From Brumimicrobium sp035497735 (GTDB lineage Bacteria > Bacteroidota > Bacteroidia > Flavobacteriales_D > Crocinitomicaceae): a stretch of DNA of 64,000 nucleotides. Below, in pieces: positions 1 to 8,156 of this stretch (position 1 is its first letter; every line of letters starts with the position of its first letter). Position numbers and translations under genes: made by a program. Location: NCBI GenBank assembly GCA_035497735.1, contig DATJCX010000071.1:1-64000 (forward strand), in the 5' to 3' direction. Under the pieces are notes generated by a model. The model made no database searches and was not told where the DNA came from. It saw nothing but the letters and a program-made list of their open reading frames with translations.

Positions 1-103
1 ATTTTGAAAGCGTATAAGCTTTACCTTTTATAAAGTCCGCTCTACTTTGTCCGCTTGACTTCCACTTTTCCACCTCTGAGTACATCTCTTGCTGTAATTT
101 CAT
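1..103 (-). CDS. IS66-type accessory ORF, N-terminal fragment cut by window edge
   Basis: The minus strand opens with ATG at 101-103 and stays open to base 1, giving 34 residues (MKLQQEMYSEVEKWKSSGQS, then a short Lys/Arg-rich stretch). The 'MYSxVxxWxxSGxS' opening is the pattern of the small helix-turn-helix accessory ORF (TnpA-like) of IS66-family elements in Bacteroidota. The rest of the element lies outside the window. No terminal inverted repeat could be assigned between 104 and 358, so the element border is unknown. Assignment rests on a short motif only. Confidence 0.5.
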   Translation of the reverse strand, partial: MKLQQEMYSEVEKWKSSGQSRADFIKGKAYTLSK

Positions 104-303
104 GCTTTTTTCAGCAAATTAAGGAAGTAAATCAAGGGAAAGCAATATGTAGTTGCTCGGGGGATACTATTTTTTTATTCTTTATTCGTTCTCTCAATTT
201 ACCGTAAAAAGTTCTATATTCTTCATAAATAGTTATTTTTACTTAGTTTTTTCGGTGATTTTATTCACATCCTTTCGCATCAAAACATGCTTCTACCCAA
301 ATG

Positions 304-338
304 AAAAGAGGTCACCTCTTTCCGAAATGACCTCCTTT
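304..338 (-). terminator. Terminator of the first YceI gene
   Basis: An inverted repeat (aaaagaggtca / tgacctccttt, one mismatch) encloses a 13-nt loop about 20 nt past the YceI stop codon. Read on the minus strand the stem is followed by a T-rich run, as in an intrinsic terminator. Confidence 0.6.
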
Positions 339-358
339 AAATGCTATGATGCTATTGT

Positions 359-877
359 TTATTGTTTTGTAAACTGAACATCAACAGCTAATCTAACTTT
401 GTCAGAAACTACAATACTTCCTGCTTCTGTTACCGCGTTCCAAGTTAAGTTAAAGTCTTTTCTATTAACTTCTCCTCTGATTTCAAAACCAGCTTTAGTT
501 TGTCCGTATGGGTCAACTACGATTCCGTTGAATTCAGCGTCTAAAGTCACTTCCTTGGTCACGTCTCTAATTGTTAAATCACCTACTAATTTGTCACCGA
601 CAAAAGACTTAGAAACAAACTTCATTTCAGGGAACTTTTCAGAGTTAAAGAAATCATCTGACTTTAAGTGCGTGTCTCTATCCGCATTCTTCGTGTTGAT
701 AGAAGCTGTCTTAGCAGTGAAGTCTAACTTTGCGTTGTTGAAGTCATCACCTTCTGTTTGTGCAGATGCATTGAAGTCTTCGAAATGACCTGTTACTGTT
801 GAAATCATCATGTGTCTTACTTTGAAAGCGATTTCTGAATGCGTGCTGTCGATTAACCAATTTGTTTTGTTACTCAT
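359..877 (-). CDS. YceI family protein (cytoplasmic type)
   Basis: The 172-residue protein carries the YceI lipocalin-like barrel: an N-terminal WLIDSTHSEIAFKVRHMM stretch (residues 7-24) and the DRDTHLKSDDFFN signature (residues 66-78). YceI proteins bind long isoprenoid or amide lipids in a hydrophobic pocket, and in flavobacteria they often occur in oxidative-stress loci. Unlike the second YceI at 15464-16033 it has no signal peptide, so it should be cytoplasmic. It lies downstream of DoxX, GNAT and pirin genes on the same strand with gaps of about 20-85 nt, suggesting one transcript. The family is certain; ligand and role are not known. Confidence 0.93.
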   Translation of the reverse strand: MSNKTNWLIDSTHSEIAFKVRHMMISTVTGHFEDFNASAQTEGDDFNNAKLDFTAKTASINTKNADRDTHLKSDDFFNSEKFPEMKFVSKSFVGDKLVGDLTIRDVTKEVTLDAEFNGIVVDPYGQTKAGFEIRGEVNRKDFNLTWNAVTEAGSIVVSDKVRLAVDVQFTKQ

Positions 878-961
878 GTTTTTATTTTTTAAGTTATTAA
901 TATTTATTATTTTAAAATTATTCTTTTGATTGAGTGTGTAATAATTTTTTAAATCACACTA

Positions 962-1396
962 TTATTTTTTGTTATTCGTAATCAAATGATCTAGAGAGTA
1001 TCTTCCTGCTCCGATGAGTATAATCGTTAAATATACTAGTCCGTAAAGCAATGCAAACTCTTGTCTACCAAAACCATCATTCATATGAACGATAAAGGCG
1101 ATGATTAGCATGTTTATAAACAAGGTGATTGCGCCGATTCTCGTTCCAAGACCTAAAATCAATAGTAGGGAACAAAATACTTCTGCGAAAACAACCAAGA
1201 TTAAAGATGCAACTGCTCCTATTCCTAGCGGATCAGCAAACTGAATTGGCTCATCGCTTAAGAATAGTTTTTCAAATTTACCGGCGCCATGCGTAAGCAT
1301 AAAAACTCCAATAACGATTCTTAGTATTAAAAGTGCAATGTCCACGTTTTTACTATGAGCACCAGGATTAAATATATAGCTAATTATTAGTTTCAT
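962..1396 (-). CDS. DoxX family membrane protein
   Basis: The 144 residues form four hydrophobic helices of the DoxX/YphA type: an ALLILRIVIGVFMLTHGAGKF first helix, a second after a short loop, a third with LGTRIGAITLF, and the last with YGLVYLTIILIGAGRYSLD. DoxX proteins are small inner-membrane proteins tied to thiosulfate:quinone oxidoreduction or to quinone and electrophile resistance (the Bacillus MhqP/CatD group). Here it sits between YceI and a small GNAT in a redox-defence run, which favours a stress role over thiosulfate oxidation, as no DoxD/SoxYZ genes are near. The 21-nt gap to the GNAT gene suggests co-transcription. Confidence 0.88.
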   Translation of the reverse strand: MKLIISYIFNPGAHSKNVDIALLILRIVIGVFMLTHGAGKFEKLFLSDEPIQFADPLGIGAVASLILVVFAEVFCSLLLILGLGTRIGAITLFINMLIIAFIVHMNDGFGRQEFALLYGLVYLTIILIGAGRYSLDHLITNNKK

Positions 1397-1417
1397 CTAT
1401 TGCTGAATTTTAAATTG

Positions 1418-1702
1418 TTACTTTTTTAATACATCTTGAATATCATCAAGCTTTTTAAACATTGCACTAGCGAAAGGGCAAAGCGGTAATATTTTAACCT
1501 TCTTTTCTCTTGCCATTTCTACAACTTTGTAAAGTAGTTGCTTTCCAACTCCTCGACCTTCAAAGGCTGCATCTACTTCTGTGTGATCAATAATGATAAA
1601 AGCTGAAGAAGGAATGGAGTAAGTCATTTTCCCTGCTGTTTTACCGTCCTCCTTGGCAATTGCATAGCCTTTTGTTTCGTTTTCTACTATTTGAATATCC
1701 AT
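1418..1702 (-). CDS. Short GNAT-fold N-acetyltransferase
   Basis: At 94 residues this is the compact GNAT type (YjdJ-like). The acetyl-CoA loop is visible as EGRGVGKQLL (residues 48-57) and is followed by the helix VVEMAREKKVKILPLCPFA typical of the family. A beta strand FIIIDHTEVD (residues 35-44) precedes it. The acceptor substrate cannot be read from sequence. The gene follows the exported pirin by 20 nt and precedes DoxX by 21 nt, so it is probably in one operon with them. Confidence 0.85.
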   Translation of the reverse strand: MDIQIVENETKGYAIAKEDGKTAGKMTYSIPSSAFIIIDHTEVDAAFEGRGVGKQLLYKVVEMAREKKVKILPLCPFASAMFKKLDDIQDVLKK

Positions 1703-1722
1703 GATGTGTTTTTTTTTAATGA

Positions 1723-2601
1723 TTATAATGACATTGGAACTTCCATTAAAAGAACTCGGGTATCTTCTGTCGCTTTTACACTAATTGAATCTGTATCCCA
1801 AATTCCCATTCCGTCTCTTTTTGAAAGTTTTTCATTGTTGATTTCTACTTCACCATCTAGAATAAAAGCGTAAACTCCATTTCCTTCTTTTTTGATTTTG
1901 TATTCATCAACAGCTCCTTTAGTGAATTTCCCAAGGTGGAACCAAGCATCTTGGTTAATTCTAACCCCTTGTTCACCATCGTTAGGAGAAACAATCTGGT
2001 AGAATTCATTCTTTTTCTCAATATCTCTTAAAGAAATTTGATCGTATTCTGGGGTAATATTTCTTTTCTTTGGGAAAACCCAGATTTGAAGGAATTTTAC
2101 TTGCCTGTCTTTGTTCTTGTTGTATTCTGAATGAGTAACTCCCGTTCCTGCACTCATGATTTGAACATCACCTTCCTTAATTACGGTTGTGTTTCCCATA
2201 CTGTCTTTGTGCTCTAAATCACCTTCTAATGGAATAGATACAATTTCCATATTGTCATGTGGATGTGTTCCAAATCCCATTCCTGCCTGAACGATATCGT
2301 CGTTTAAGACGCGAAGTACACCGAAGTGCATTCTTTCAGGGTTGTGATAGTTTGCGAAGCTAAATGTGTGATGAGAGTCTAACCAGCCATGATTTGCACG
2401 TCCTCTTGTTTCTGCTTTGTGAATTATTGTGTTCATCGTGTTTATATTCTTATTTGGTAAATGATTAAATCCTACTTGTTGCATCAATGTGTCGTATGTT
2501 GACTTTATAACTTCCTTATTAGACGCTTTTAAAACTTGCGGGGCAACTGCTCCAATTACGCCTGCTATAAGTGTGTTTTTTATAAATTTCTTACGATCCA
2601 T
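1723..2601 (-). CDS. Pirin family bicupin with N-terminal export-type signal
   Basis: The chosen start gives MDRKKFIKNTLIAGVIGAVA, a basic n-region plus hydrophobic core like the Tat-type leaders of Bacteroidota. The open frame extends 24 codons further upstream, but that part looks non-coding. From residue 55 (MNTIIHKAETRG) the protein is a YhhW-like pirin/quercetin 2,3-dioxygenase. The metal ligands are visible in GTHPHDNMEIVSIPLEGDLEH and in MSAGTGVTHSE (His-x-His, His, Glu). Pirins of this group cleave flavonols in vitro; their natural substrate is often unknown. The leader is odd, because YhhW proteins are normally cytosolic and residue 55 matches their usual start. Family sure; export is inferred. 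Confidence 0.85.
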   Translation of the reverse strand: MDRKKFIKNTLIAGVIGAVAPQVLKASNKEVIKSTYDTLMQQVGFNHLPNKNINTMNTIIHKAETRGRANHGWLDSHHTFSFANYHNPERMHFGVLRVLNDDIVQAGMGFGTHPHDNMEIVSIPLEGDLEHKDSMGNTTVIKEGDVQIMSAGTGVTHSEYNKNKDRQVKFLQIWVFPKKRNITPEYDQISLRDIEKKNEFYQIVSPNDGEQGVRINQDAWFHLGKFTKGAVDEYKIKKEGNGVYAFILDGEVEINNEKLSKRDGMGIWDTDSISVKATEDTRVLLMEVPMSL

Positions 2602-2864
2602 ATTTCTTGCTTTTAAGTACAGTACAAAGATGCAACAGTTTAATAGACTGCACAATATGAGAATTCGGGACAAACGTATGAAAATCCGATATTTTGAAAG
2701 AATTGTTGCAATTCTAAGTGTTTAACCTAAGAAATCAAGTGTAAAACTAGTTTTTAGATAGTTAAAATAATAGGAAAATAATTTACAAAATCAATGACTC
2801 AATCAGTGTCCTACACTATCTAAAATTCAAATTTGTAATTAAGATATGGCAAAGTGTTGGGAAA

Positions 2865-3740
2865 TCAAATATTTTCTTCCTTTTTCTTAAAATGAGAAGG
2901 GGAGAGTTGGGTGTGTTTTTTGAAAAAGGCACTGAAGTTGGCAGGTTCATTAAAGCCTAGTTCATAAGCAATTTCCTTGTTTGTTAACTCTGTAAAATAG
3001 AGTAATCTCTTTGCTTCTGTAATTATTCTTGCTTGGATATAGTCTTTTGCCGTTTTTCCCATTTTAGCTTTGACAGTCCTATTTAAATGGTCTGGCGTAA
3101 TGTGTAGCTCGTTGGCGTAAAAGGTGCTCGAATGTTCTTTTTTATAGTTCTTATTTACCGATTTTTTGAAAGCTCTAATCAAGTTGTCTCCCGAGGTGTC
3201 TACATCTGATTCTATTGGATTTATAGAACAAATATTGTTGCATTCTATAAGTAAGAGTTTTAAAAATGAGCCAATGGACAAACTTTTCATGTTGTTGTCG
3301 CTATTGAATAAGTTGAAAATGCTGTCAGCATATCCTTCTATTGTTTCGAATTGTTCTTTGGCTGGTGTTAGCGGTGGACTCTGACCGTAGTTTTGAAAAA
3401 GGTTTAAACTTTCTATAAAGGAAAGTGGAATGGAGTTTTCTACTAAAAATTGATTGGAGAAAGTCATCGCGTATCCAAAGGATTTTTCCTCTTCAATAAC
3501 TTGGTGTACTTGTCCAGGTGCAACAAAAAATACTTGTTGCTGATTTAAATCGTATGAATTAAAGTCGATTTTATGCTGGCCCTTAGCTTGCTTTACGATT
3601 AAAACAGTATAATAATTATGGCGATGTGGTTCGTCAACTCTTCCATTGCGTTTGACGTAAATATCTTCCATCCTCGAAATTCCAAAACTGATATTCCCAT
3701 TACTGGCATTGACATCTTTATATATTTTAACTGTATCCAT
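2865..3740 (-). CDS. AraC family transcriptional regulator
   Basis: The 291-residue protein has an N-terminal cupin-like sensor (EPHRHNYYTVLIVKQAKGQH near residue 40, then VFFVAPGQVHQV) and a C-terminal double helix-turn-helix (about residues 190-287), with STFYANELHITPDHLNRTVK as the first HTH and TNKEIAYELGFNEPANFSAF as the second. It is divergent from the Old Yellow Enzyme gene at 4269 across 528 nt, so it is a likely regulator of that gene, and lies 263 nt upstream of the pirin gene on the same strand. A TATTTTTG element on the minus strand at 3879-3886 could be its promoter. The inducer is not predictable. Confidence 0.92.
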   Translation of the reverse strand: MDTVKIYKDVNASNGNISFGISRMEDIYVKRNGRVDEPHRHNYYTVLIVKQAKGQHKIDFNSYDLNQQQVFFVAPGQVHQVIEEEKSFGYAMTFSNQFLVENSIPLSFIESLNLFQNYGQSPPLTPAKEQFETIEGYADSIFNLFNSDNNMKSLSIGSFLKLLLIECNNICSINPIESDVDTSGDNLIRAFKKSVNKNYKKEHSSTFYANELHITPDHLNRTVKAKMGKTAKDYIQARIITEAKRLLYFTELTNKEIAYELGFNEPANFSAFFKKHTQLSPSHFKKKEENI

Positions 3741-4268
3741 TTACTCTTGTTTTATTAAAACTCAATAGAATTAACCGATTTTTCTTTGCATTTTCAAGGG
3801 GTTAAACGCAATAACGCTACAATAACGTAAAAATATCGCTATTCTCGTATTTTGAAAAGAATAAAGTTCTCTTGCACTCAAAAATAATAGGTGTTAATTT
3901 ATTAAAGCTTTCGAAATTTGTGTTTTTAGGGGATTTTTTCATTTTATTATTGACCTTACTTATTTATAATCCCGAATCCAGTTAGTTGGAATTATTGGTG
4001 GATAGAATTTTCTTTCTACTATTTATTACTCTAATAGAATATGAAATAGTGCTGAAATTCACTTGCATTGAACTCAAAAAATGATTTTGCAATAGTTAAT
4101 TTATTTTACTACATTAGTAAGATAGTTTCCTTGGTAGTATAAATAATTCTTAGTTCGGAAGAATATACTATAAATGAGTTTGAAGTAAATCGAGGATACT
4201 TATTAAAATGAGAATTTCTCGTTTTTTATGGCGCATTTAATTTTTAAAAATCAACTAAAAAGAGTATT
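3741..4268. other. 528-nt AT-rich divergent intergenic region
   Basis: This region separates AraC (minus) from the Old Yellow Enzyme gene (plus). No open frame or RNA gene is apparent. On the minus strand TATTTTTG (3886-3879) fits the Bacteroidota -7 element. Two similar words occur, CTTGCACTCAAAAA (3871-3884) and CTTGCATTGAACTCAAAAAA (4063-4082), which could be repeated regulator half-sites. Neither is proven. Confidence 0.4.
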
Positions 4269-5492
4269 ATGAGTAATTTATCACAATTAATAGAAGTCCC
4301 GGATGTTTTCTCACCTGCAACACTTGGGCCCATAACATTGCCGAATCGCATCATAAAAGCCGCGACAAGTGAAGGAAGAAGCCCGGAAGGGAAAGTGACC
4401 CAAGCTCTTATTGATTTTCATCGTGGTTTTATCGAAGGAGGAACGGGGATGACCACTTTAGCTTATTGTGCTATATCTCCCGAAGGCTTTGCCGCTCCTG
4501 GAGAAATCCTAATGGTTCGTGAAAATATTGCTGGGCTTAAGAAATTTACCAAAGCAATGCATGAAGCAGGAGGGATGGTTTCGGCACAATTAGGACATGC
4601 TGGACCTGTAGCACACAAGAAGATAACTGGCGTGCGTCCTATTGCACCTTCTCGCTTTATGAATCCGACAAGTTTTCAATTATGTCGAGAAGTTACGAAG
4701 GAGGAAATAACTCAACTTGTTAAACAATTTGCCGATGCTGCTGAGGTAGCTGCCGATGCTGGATTTGATGCTATTGAGCTTCATTTTGGACATTTGTATA
4801 TTGTCTCGGCGTTTTTTAGTCCATGGATTAACAAACGAAAAGATGAATATGGTGGTTCTATTGAAAACCGAACTCGATTTGCCAAGGAAATCCTTCTTGC
4901 CGTAAAAGAGCGTATCAAAAATCGCTTAGCAATTCTTGTTAAGGTATCAATGGACGACGGAATTAAAGGTTCAATTTGGCTTGATGAATCAACTGAAACT
5001 GTAAGAATTCTTGATGAAACGGGAGCTGTTGATGCATTTGAGTTAACAATGGGTTCTTCTGTTTATAATCAAATGTATCTTTTCCGTGGTGATACGGATA
5101 TTGATGGTATGGCTGCAACTCAAAAAGGTATTTTCAAGTTGGGCGTAAAGTTATTTGGAAAAAAAATGTTAGGTGAGTATCCTTACGAAGATTTATACAT
5201 GTTAGAATCGGCTAGACAGTTTCAACCCATTGTGAAAAATGCGGAGCTAATTTTACTCGGTGGAATTAATGATTATGCACATATGCAAAGAGCAATGGAA
5301 GAGGGCTTTTCTTTTGTAGCCATGGGAAGGGCTTTACTGCGTGAACCGGATTTAGTCAATAATTTAAAAAATAAATCGCAAATCGAGGGAAGGTGTATTC
5401 ATTGCAACAAATGTATGTTTTCTGTTTATACCACAACTAATTGTGTATTTACGAAAGAATATGCAACTTCTTCTAAGGCCGCTATAGATTAA
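4269..5492 (+). CDS. Old Yellow Enzyme family NADH:flavin oxidoreductase with C-terminal Cys cluster
   Basis: The 407-residue TIM-barrel flavoenzyme shows the FMN-binding start LGPITLPNRIIKAA (residues 19-32), QLGHAGP, the catalytic-loop region LHFGHLYIVSAF followed by WINKRKDEYGGSIENR, and the phosphate-binding GGINDYAHMQ / FVAMGRALLREP segment. These enzymes reduce activated C=C bonds of enones, quinones and electrophiles with NAD(P)H. Unusually for a short OYE, it ends with GRCIHCNKCMFSVYTTTNC, a C-x2-C-x2-C-x9-C pattern like the iron-sulfur ligands of 2,4-dienoyl-CoA reductase, but without that enzyme's C-terminal domain. It is divergent from the AraC regulator. Substrate unknown. Confidence 0.92.
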   Translation: MSNLSQLIEVPDVFSPATLGPITLPNRIIKAATSEGRSPEGKVTQALIDFHRGFIEGGTGMTTLAYCAISPEGFAAPGEILMVRENIAGLKKFTKAMHEAGGMVSAQLGHAGPVAHKKITGVRPIAPSRFMNPTSFQLCREVTKEEITQLVKQFADAAEVAADAGFDAIELHFGHLYIVSAFFSPWINKRKDEYGGSIENRTRFAKEILLAVKERIKNRLAILVKVSMDDGIKGSIWLDESTETVRILDETGAVDAFELTMGSSVYNQMYLFRGDTDIDGMAATQKGIFKLGVKLFGKKMLGEYPYEDLYMLESARQFQPIVKNAELILLGGINDYAHMQRAMEEGFSFVAMGRALLREPDLVNNLKNKSQIEGRCIHCNKCMFSVYTTTNCVFTKEYATSSKAAID

Positions 5493-5605
5493 ATTCAGGA
5501 GTCAAAGCAGGACCCCTCCATTCGTAGGATTAAGATCTATGTTTTGTCTATTGAAAAACGACTTAATTTTTAGTTTGAATTTTATATCTCTGTATTTTTA
5601 AAGAA

Positions 5606-5647
5606 AAAGTACTGGTTTCAATACTCTCGAAGAGAAGTCAGTACTTT
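5606..5647. terminator. Hairpin between OYE and the MliC pseudogene
   Basis: A perfect 9-bp stem AAAGTACTG / CAGTACTTT encloses a loop that itself can pair (TCTC-GAA-GAGA). It lies between convergent genes and has T/A runs on both sides, so it may be a bidirectional terminator. Confidence 0.5.
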
Positions 5648-5710
5648 AAATAAAAATCGCATGTGTTAGTTGGACAATTGAAAGGTGACTAAAAATGTTT
5701 AGAATCAAGA

Positions 5711-6277
5711 TTAGTTTTTAAAAATGATTTCACCGTCTTTTTTTAATTCTAAGTTTTCTCCTTTTCCTCTCAGTTCATATCGGTCATTTTTGTACCAAAT
5801 TCCTGAAGCAGCTTTTTCTCCTTCTAGATCTATTTGGTCGCCTCCGTCCAAATACACTTTTACTGTGTTTTCAGTATTGTTGTAGGTCATGTCGAGAGTT
5901 TGACCTTCTTTGTTTTTTAATGAATAATGTACAATATCATCTTGATGTTTAAAAATAACTTGTTCATTTTTTAGCAATTCTAAATCATTTCCTTTTCCTC
6001 TTAATTCCTATTGGTCGTTTTTATACCAAATTCCAGAGGCTGGTTTTTCAGAATGTAATTCAAAGGTTTCCCCTTCGAAAGTTATACTTACTGTTTCTTT
6101 TGAGTTGTCAAACGCTAGTTGGAGTTCCTTCCCGTTTTCATCAACAGAGGTAATGGTCTCTATTTTTTCTGTACGAGTCTCAACTTCATTTGTTTGACTT
6201 TCTTGTGTTGGGTTTTGGTTGCAAGAACTTAGGATTAACGCTGATAACATAGCGAAGGTTAAAATGTTTTTTTTCAT
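5711..6277 (-). pseudogene. Tandem MliC-type lipoprotein interrupted by an in-frame stop
   Basis: The frame starts with a lipoprotein signal (lipobox LSSC, Cys19) and encodes two copies of a domain resembling MliC, the lysozyme-inhibitor lipoprotein family: each copy has 'KxASGIWYKND' followed by 'ELRGKG..LEL'. Copy 1 breaks off as KNDQ-stop (TAG at 6008-6010), then the same frame continues with ELRGKGNDLELLKNEQ into copy 2, whose equivalent site reads KNDRYEL. A Tyr codon has thus become TAG by one base. The first 89 residues still form a secretable single, incomplete domain; the second domain has no signal of its own. A sequencing error or readthrough cannot be excluded. Confidence 0.75.
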
Positions 6278-6383
6278 TTTTCATTTTATTTATTTTAATT
6301 GTTGTTTGGTGACTATTCAAGCACGCTCTGGAATAGTCAAATATCATTCCATAAACTGGCTGATAAAAGCTAAAAAATGCAAA

Positions 6384-6435
6384 TAAAAAAAACACTCAAT
6401 TTAGAAGAAACTTCTTCCTTCATAATCGAGTGTTT
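6384..6435 (-). terminator. Catalase gene terminator
   Basis: The outer stem AAACACTC / GAGTGTTT encloses an inner GAAGA / TCTTC hairpin, and a run of A on the plus strand (6384-6392) gives a T-tract on the minus strand right after the stem. It lies 36 nt past the catalase stop. Confidence 0.75.
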
Positions 6436-6470
6436 AATGTTGTATTATCTTATAGCTTGAAAACTGTTTC

Positions 6471-7934
6471 TTAGCTTAAGTCAAGTTTGGAAATATCAAT
6501 ACCTAATGCTTTTGCTACACCTTTTCCGTATGCTGGGTCAGCTTTGTAACAATTGCTTATATGTCTTTCTTGAATAAACTGTTCAGCACCTGTCATATTC
6601 CTTGCTGTATTTTCGAATAAAACCTGTTGCTGTTCAGGAGACATTATTCTAAATAAATTTCCAGGCTGTGTGAAATAGTCGTCGTCTTCTCGGTGGTCGT
6701 AATGAAAAGCATCTCCTTCCATGTGCGAAGCAGGTTCGGCATATTCTTTACTTTCCGCCCATTGACCATAGCTATTTGGCTCATAGTGAAGAGTAGAACC
6801 TTCGTTTCCATCTACACGCATTGCCCCATCTCTGTGTGGATTGTGGAATGGACATTTTGGTTTATTCACAGGAATTTGGTAGTGATTAACACCTAATCTG
6901 TAACGTTGCGCATCTCCATAAGAGAATAAGCGACCTTGTAACATTCTATCTGGTGAAAAACCTATTCCAGGAACAACATTTGCTGGATTAAATGCAGCTT
7001 GTTCTACATCAGCAAAATAGTTTTCAGGATTTCTATTTAATTCAAATTCTCCAACATCGTGCAATGGATAATCGCCATGAGGCCAAACTTTTGTTAAATC
7101 AAAAGGATTGAAACGATAGTTTTTAGCATCTTCTTCCGGCATAATTTGAACTTTCATATACCATTTAGGGAAGTTTCCTTTTTCAATTGCTTCAAACAAG
7201 TCACGCTGATTACTTTCCCTGTCTTTTCCAACTAATGCTTCAGCTTCTTGGTCAGTAATATTTTCAATTCCTTGTGCTGTTTTAAAATGAAATTTCACCC
7301 AACTTCTTTTATTATTTGAATCTAAAAAGCTAAAAGTATGACTTCCATATCCATTCATGTGTCTAAAAGACTTAGGAATCCCTCTGTCGCTCATCGTTAT
7401 CGTAACTTGATGTAAGGCTTCAGGAAGAAGAGTCCAGAAGTCCCAGTTGTGATTTGGGCTTCTTAAGTTTGTTTTTGGATCACGCTTAACTGCTTTATTA
7501 AGGTCTGGAAATTTATAAGGGTCTTTTAAAAAGAAAACTGGCGTGTTGTTTCCTGCTAAATCCCAATTTCCTTCTTCGGTATAAAATTTCATCGCGAATC
7601 CACGAATATCTCTTTCGGCATCTGCCGCTCCTCTTTCGCCTGCAACGGTTGAAAAACGAACAAACATATCTGTTTTCTTCCCGATCTCAGAGAAGATTTT
7701 AGCTTTAGTATATTTCGTTATGTCGTGTGTAACAGTAAATGTTCCAAAGGCACCAGAACCTTTAGCGTGCATTCTTCTTTCTGGAATTACTTCCCTGTCA
7801 AAGTGTGCTAATTTCTCTAGAAACCAGAAGTCTTCTAAAAGCATTGGACCTCTTTTTCCAACTGTTTTTACATTTTGATTCTCCGCTATTGGTCTCCCAG
7901 AAACAGAGGTGAGTTTTTTCTTTTTATCATCCAT
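6471..7934 (-). CDS. katA: Monofunctional heme catalase
   Basis: The 487-residue length fits small-subunit (clade 3) catalases. The active-site His is in REVIPERRMHAKGSGAFG (His56), the distal Asn in NWDLAGNNTPVFFLKD (Asn129), and the proximal heme Tyr in RLFSYGDAQRYRLG. It dismutates hydrogen peroxide in the cytoplasm. The gene is monocistronic, with its own terminator. Neighbouring OYE, DsbA-fold and Dps genes place it in a peroxide/redox defence region. No OxyR or PerR gene is in the window. Confidence 0.97.
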   Translation of the reverse strand: MDDKKKKLTSVSGRPIAENQNVKTVGKRGPMLLEDFWFLEKLAHFDREVIPERRMHAKGSGAFGTFTVTHDITKYTKAKIFSEIGKKTDMFVRFSTVAGERGAADAERDIRGFAMKFYTEEGNWDLAGNNTPVFFLKDPYKFPDLNKAVKRDPKTNLRSPNHNWDFWTLLPEALHQVTITMSDRGIPKSFRHMNGYGSHTFSFLDSNNKRSWVKFHFKTAQGIENITDQEAEALVGKDRESNQRDLFEAIEKGNFPKWYMKVQIMPEEDAKNYRFNPFDLTKVWPHGDYPLHDVGEFELNRNPENYFADVEQAAFNPANVVPGIGFSPDRMLQGRLFSYGDAQRYRLGVNHYQIPVNKPKCPFHNPHRDGAMRVDGNEGSTLHYEPNSYGQWAESKEYAEPASHMEGDAFHYDHREDDDYFTQPGNLFRIMSPEQQQVLFENTARNMTGAEQFIQERHISNCYKADPAYGKGVAKALGIDISKLDLS

Positions 7935-8101
7935 AATTTAAGTTTTTTTAAATTTTTAGTCCAGTAAGTTTTCTCAAATCGAATCAAATAATTCGTGAAG
8001 AATAGGTTGAACTCTTAATGAATCTACAATATAATCATTAGATTGTAAATTATATTATTTCTCGGTATAAATCTTAAGTTTTAAGAAAAGATAATACAAA
8101 G

Positions 8102-8134
8102 AAAAGCAGCTTGGAGTTTCCCAAACTGCTTTTT
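8102..8134 (-). terminator. Terminator of the SpxH/DsbA-like gene
   Basis: The stem AAAAGCAGCTTGG / CCAAACTGCTTTT (one mismatch) with a short GTTTC-type loop lies 23 nt past the stop codon at 8157. T and A runs flank both sides, so it could also block transcription from the other direction. Confidence 0.75.
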
Positions 8135-8156
8135 TGAAACATTATTTTGATTTTTC

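Noticed and set aside
153..377. Open frame on plus strand before the YceI gene
   Set aside because: It overlaps the YceI terminator and the end of that gene, has no similarity I recognise, and its composition follows the AT-rich spacer.
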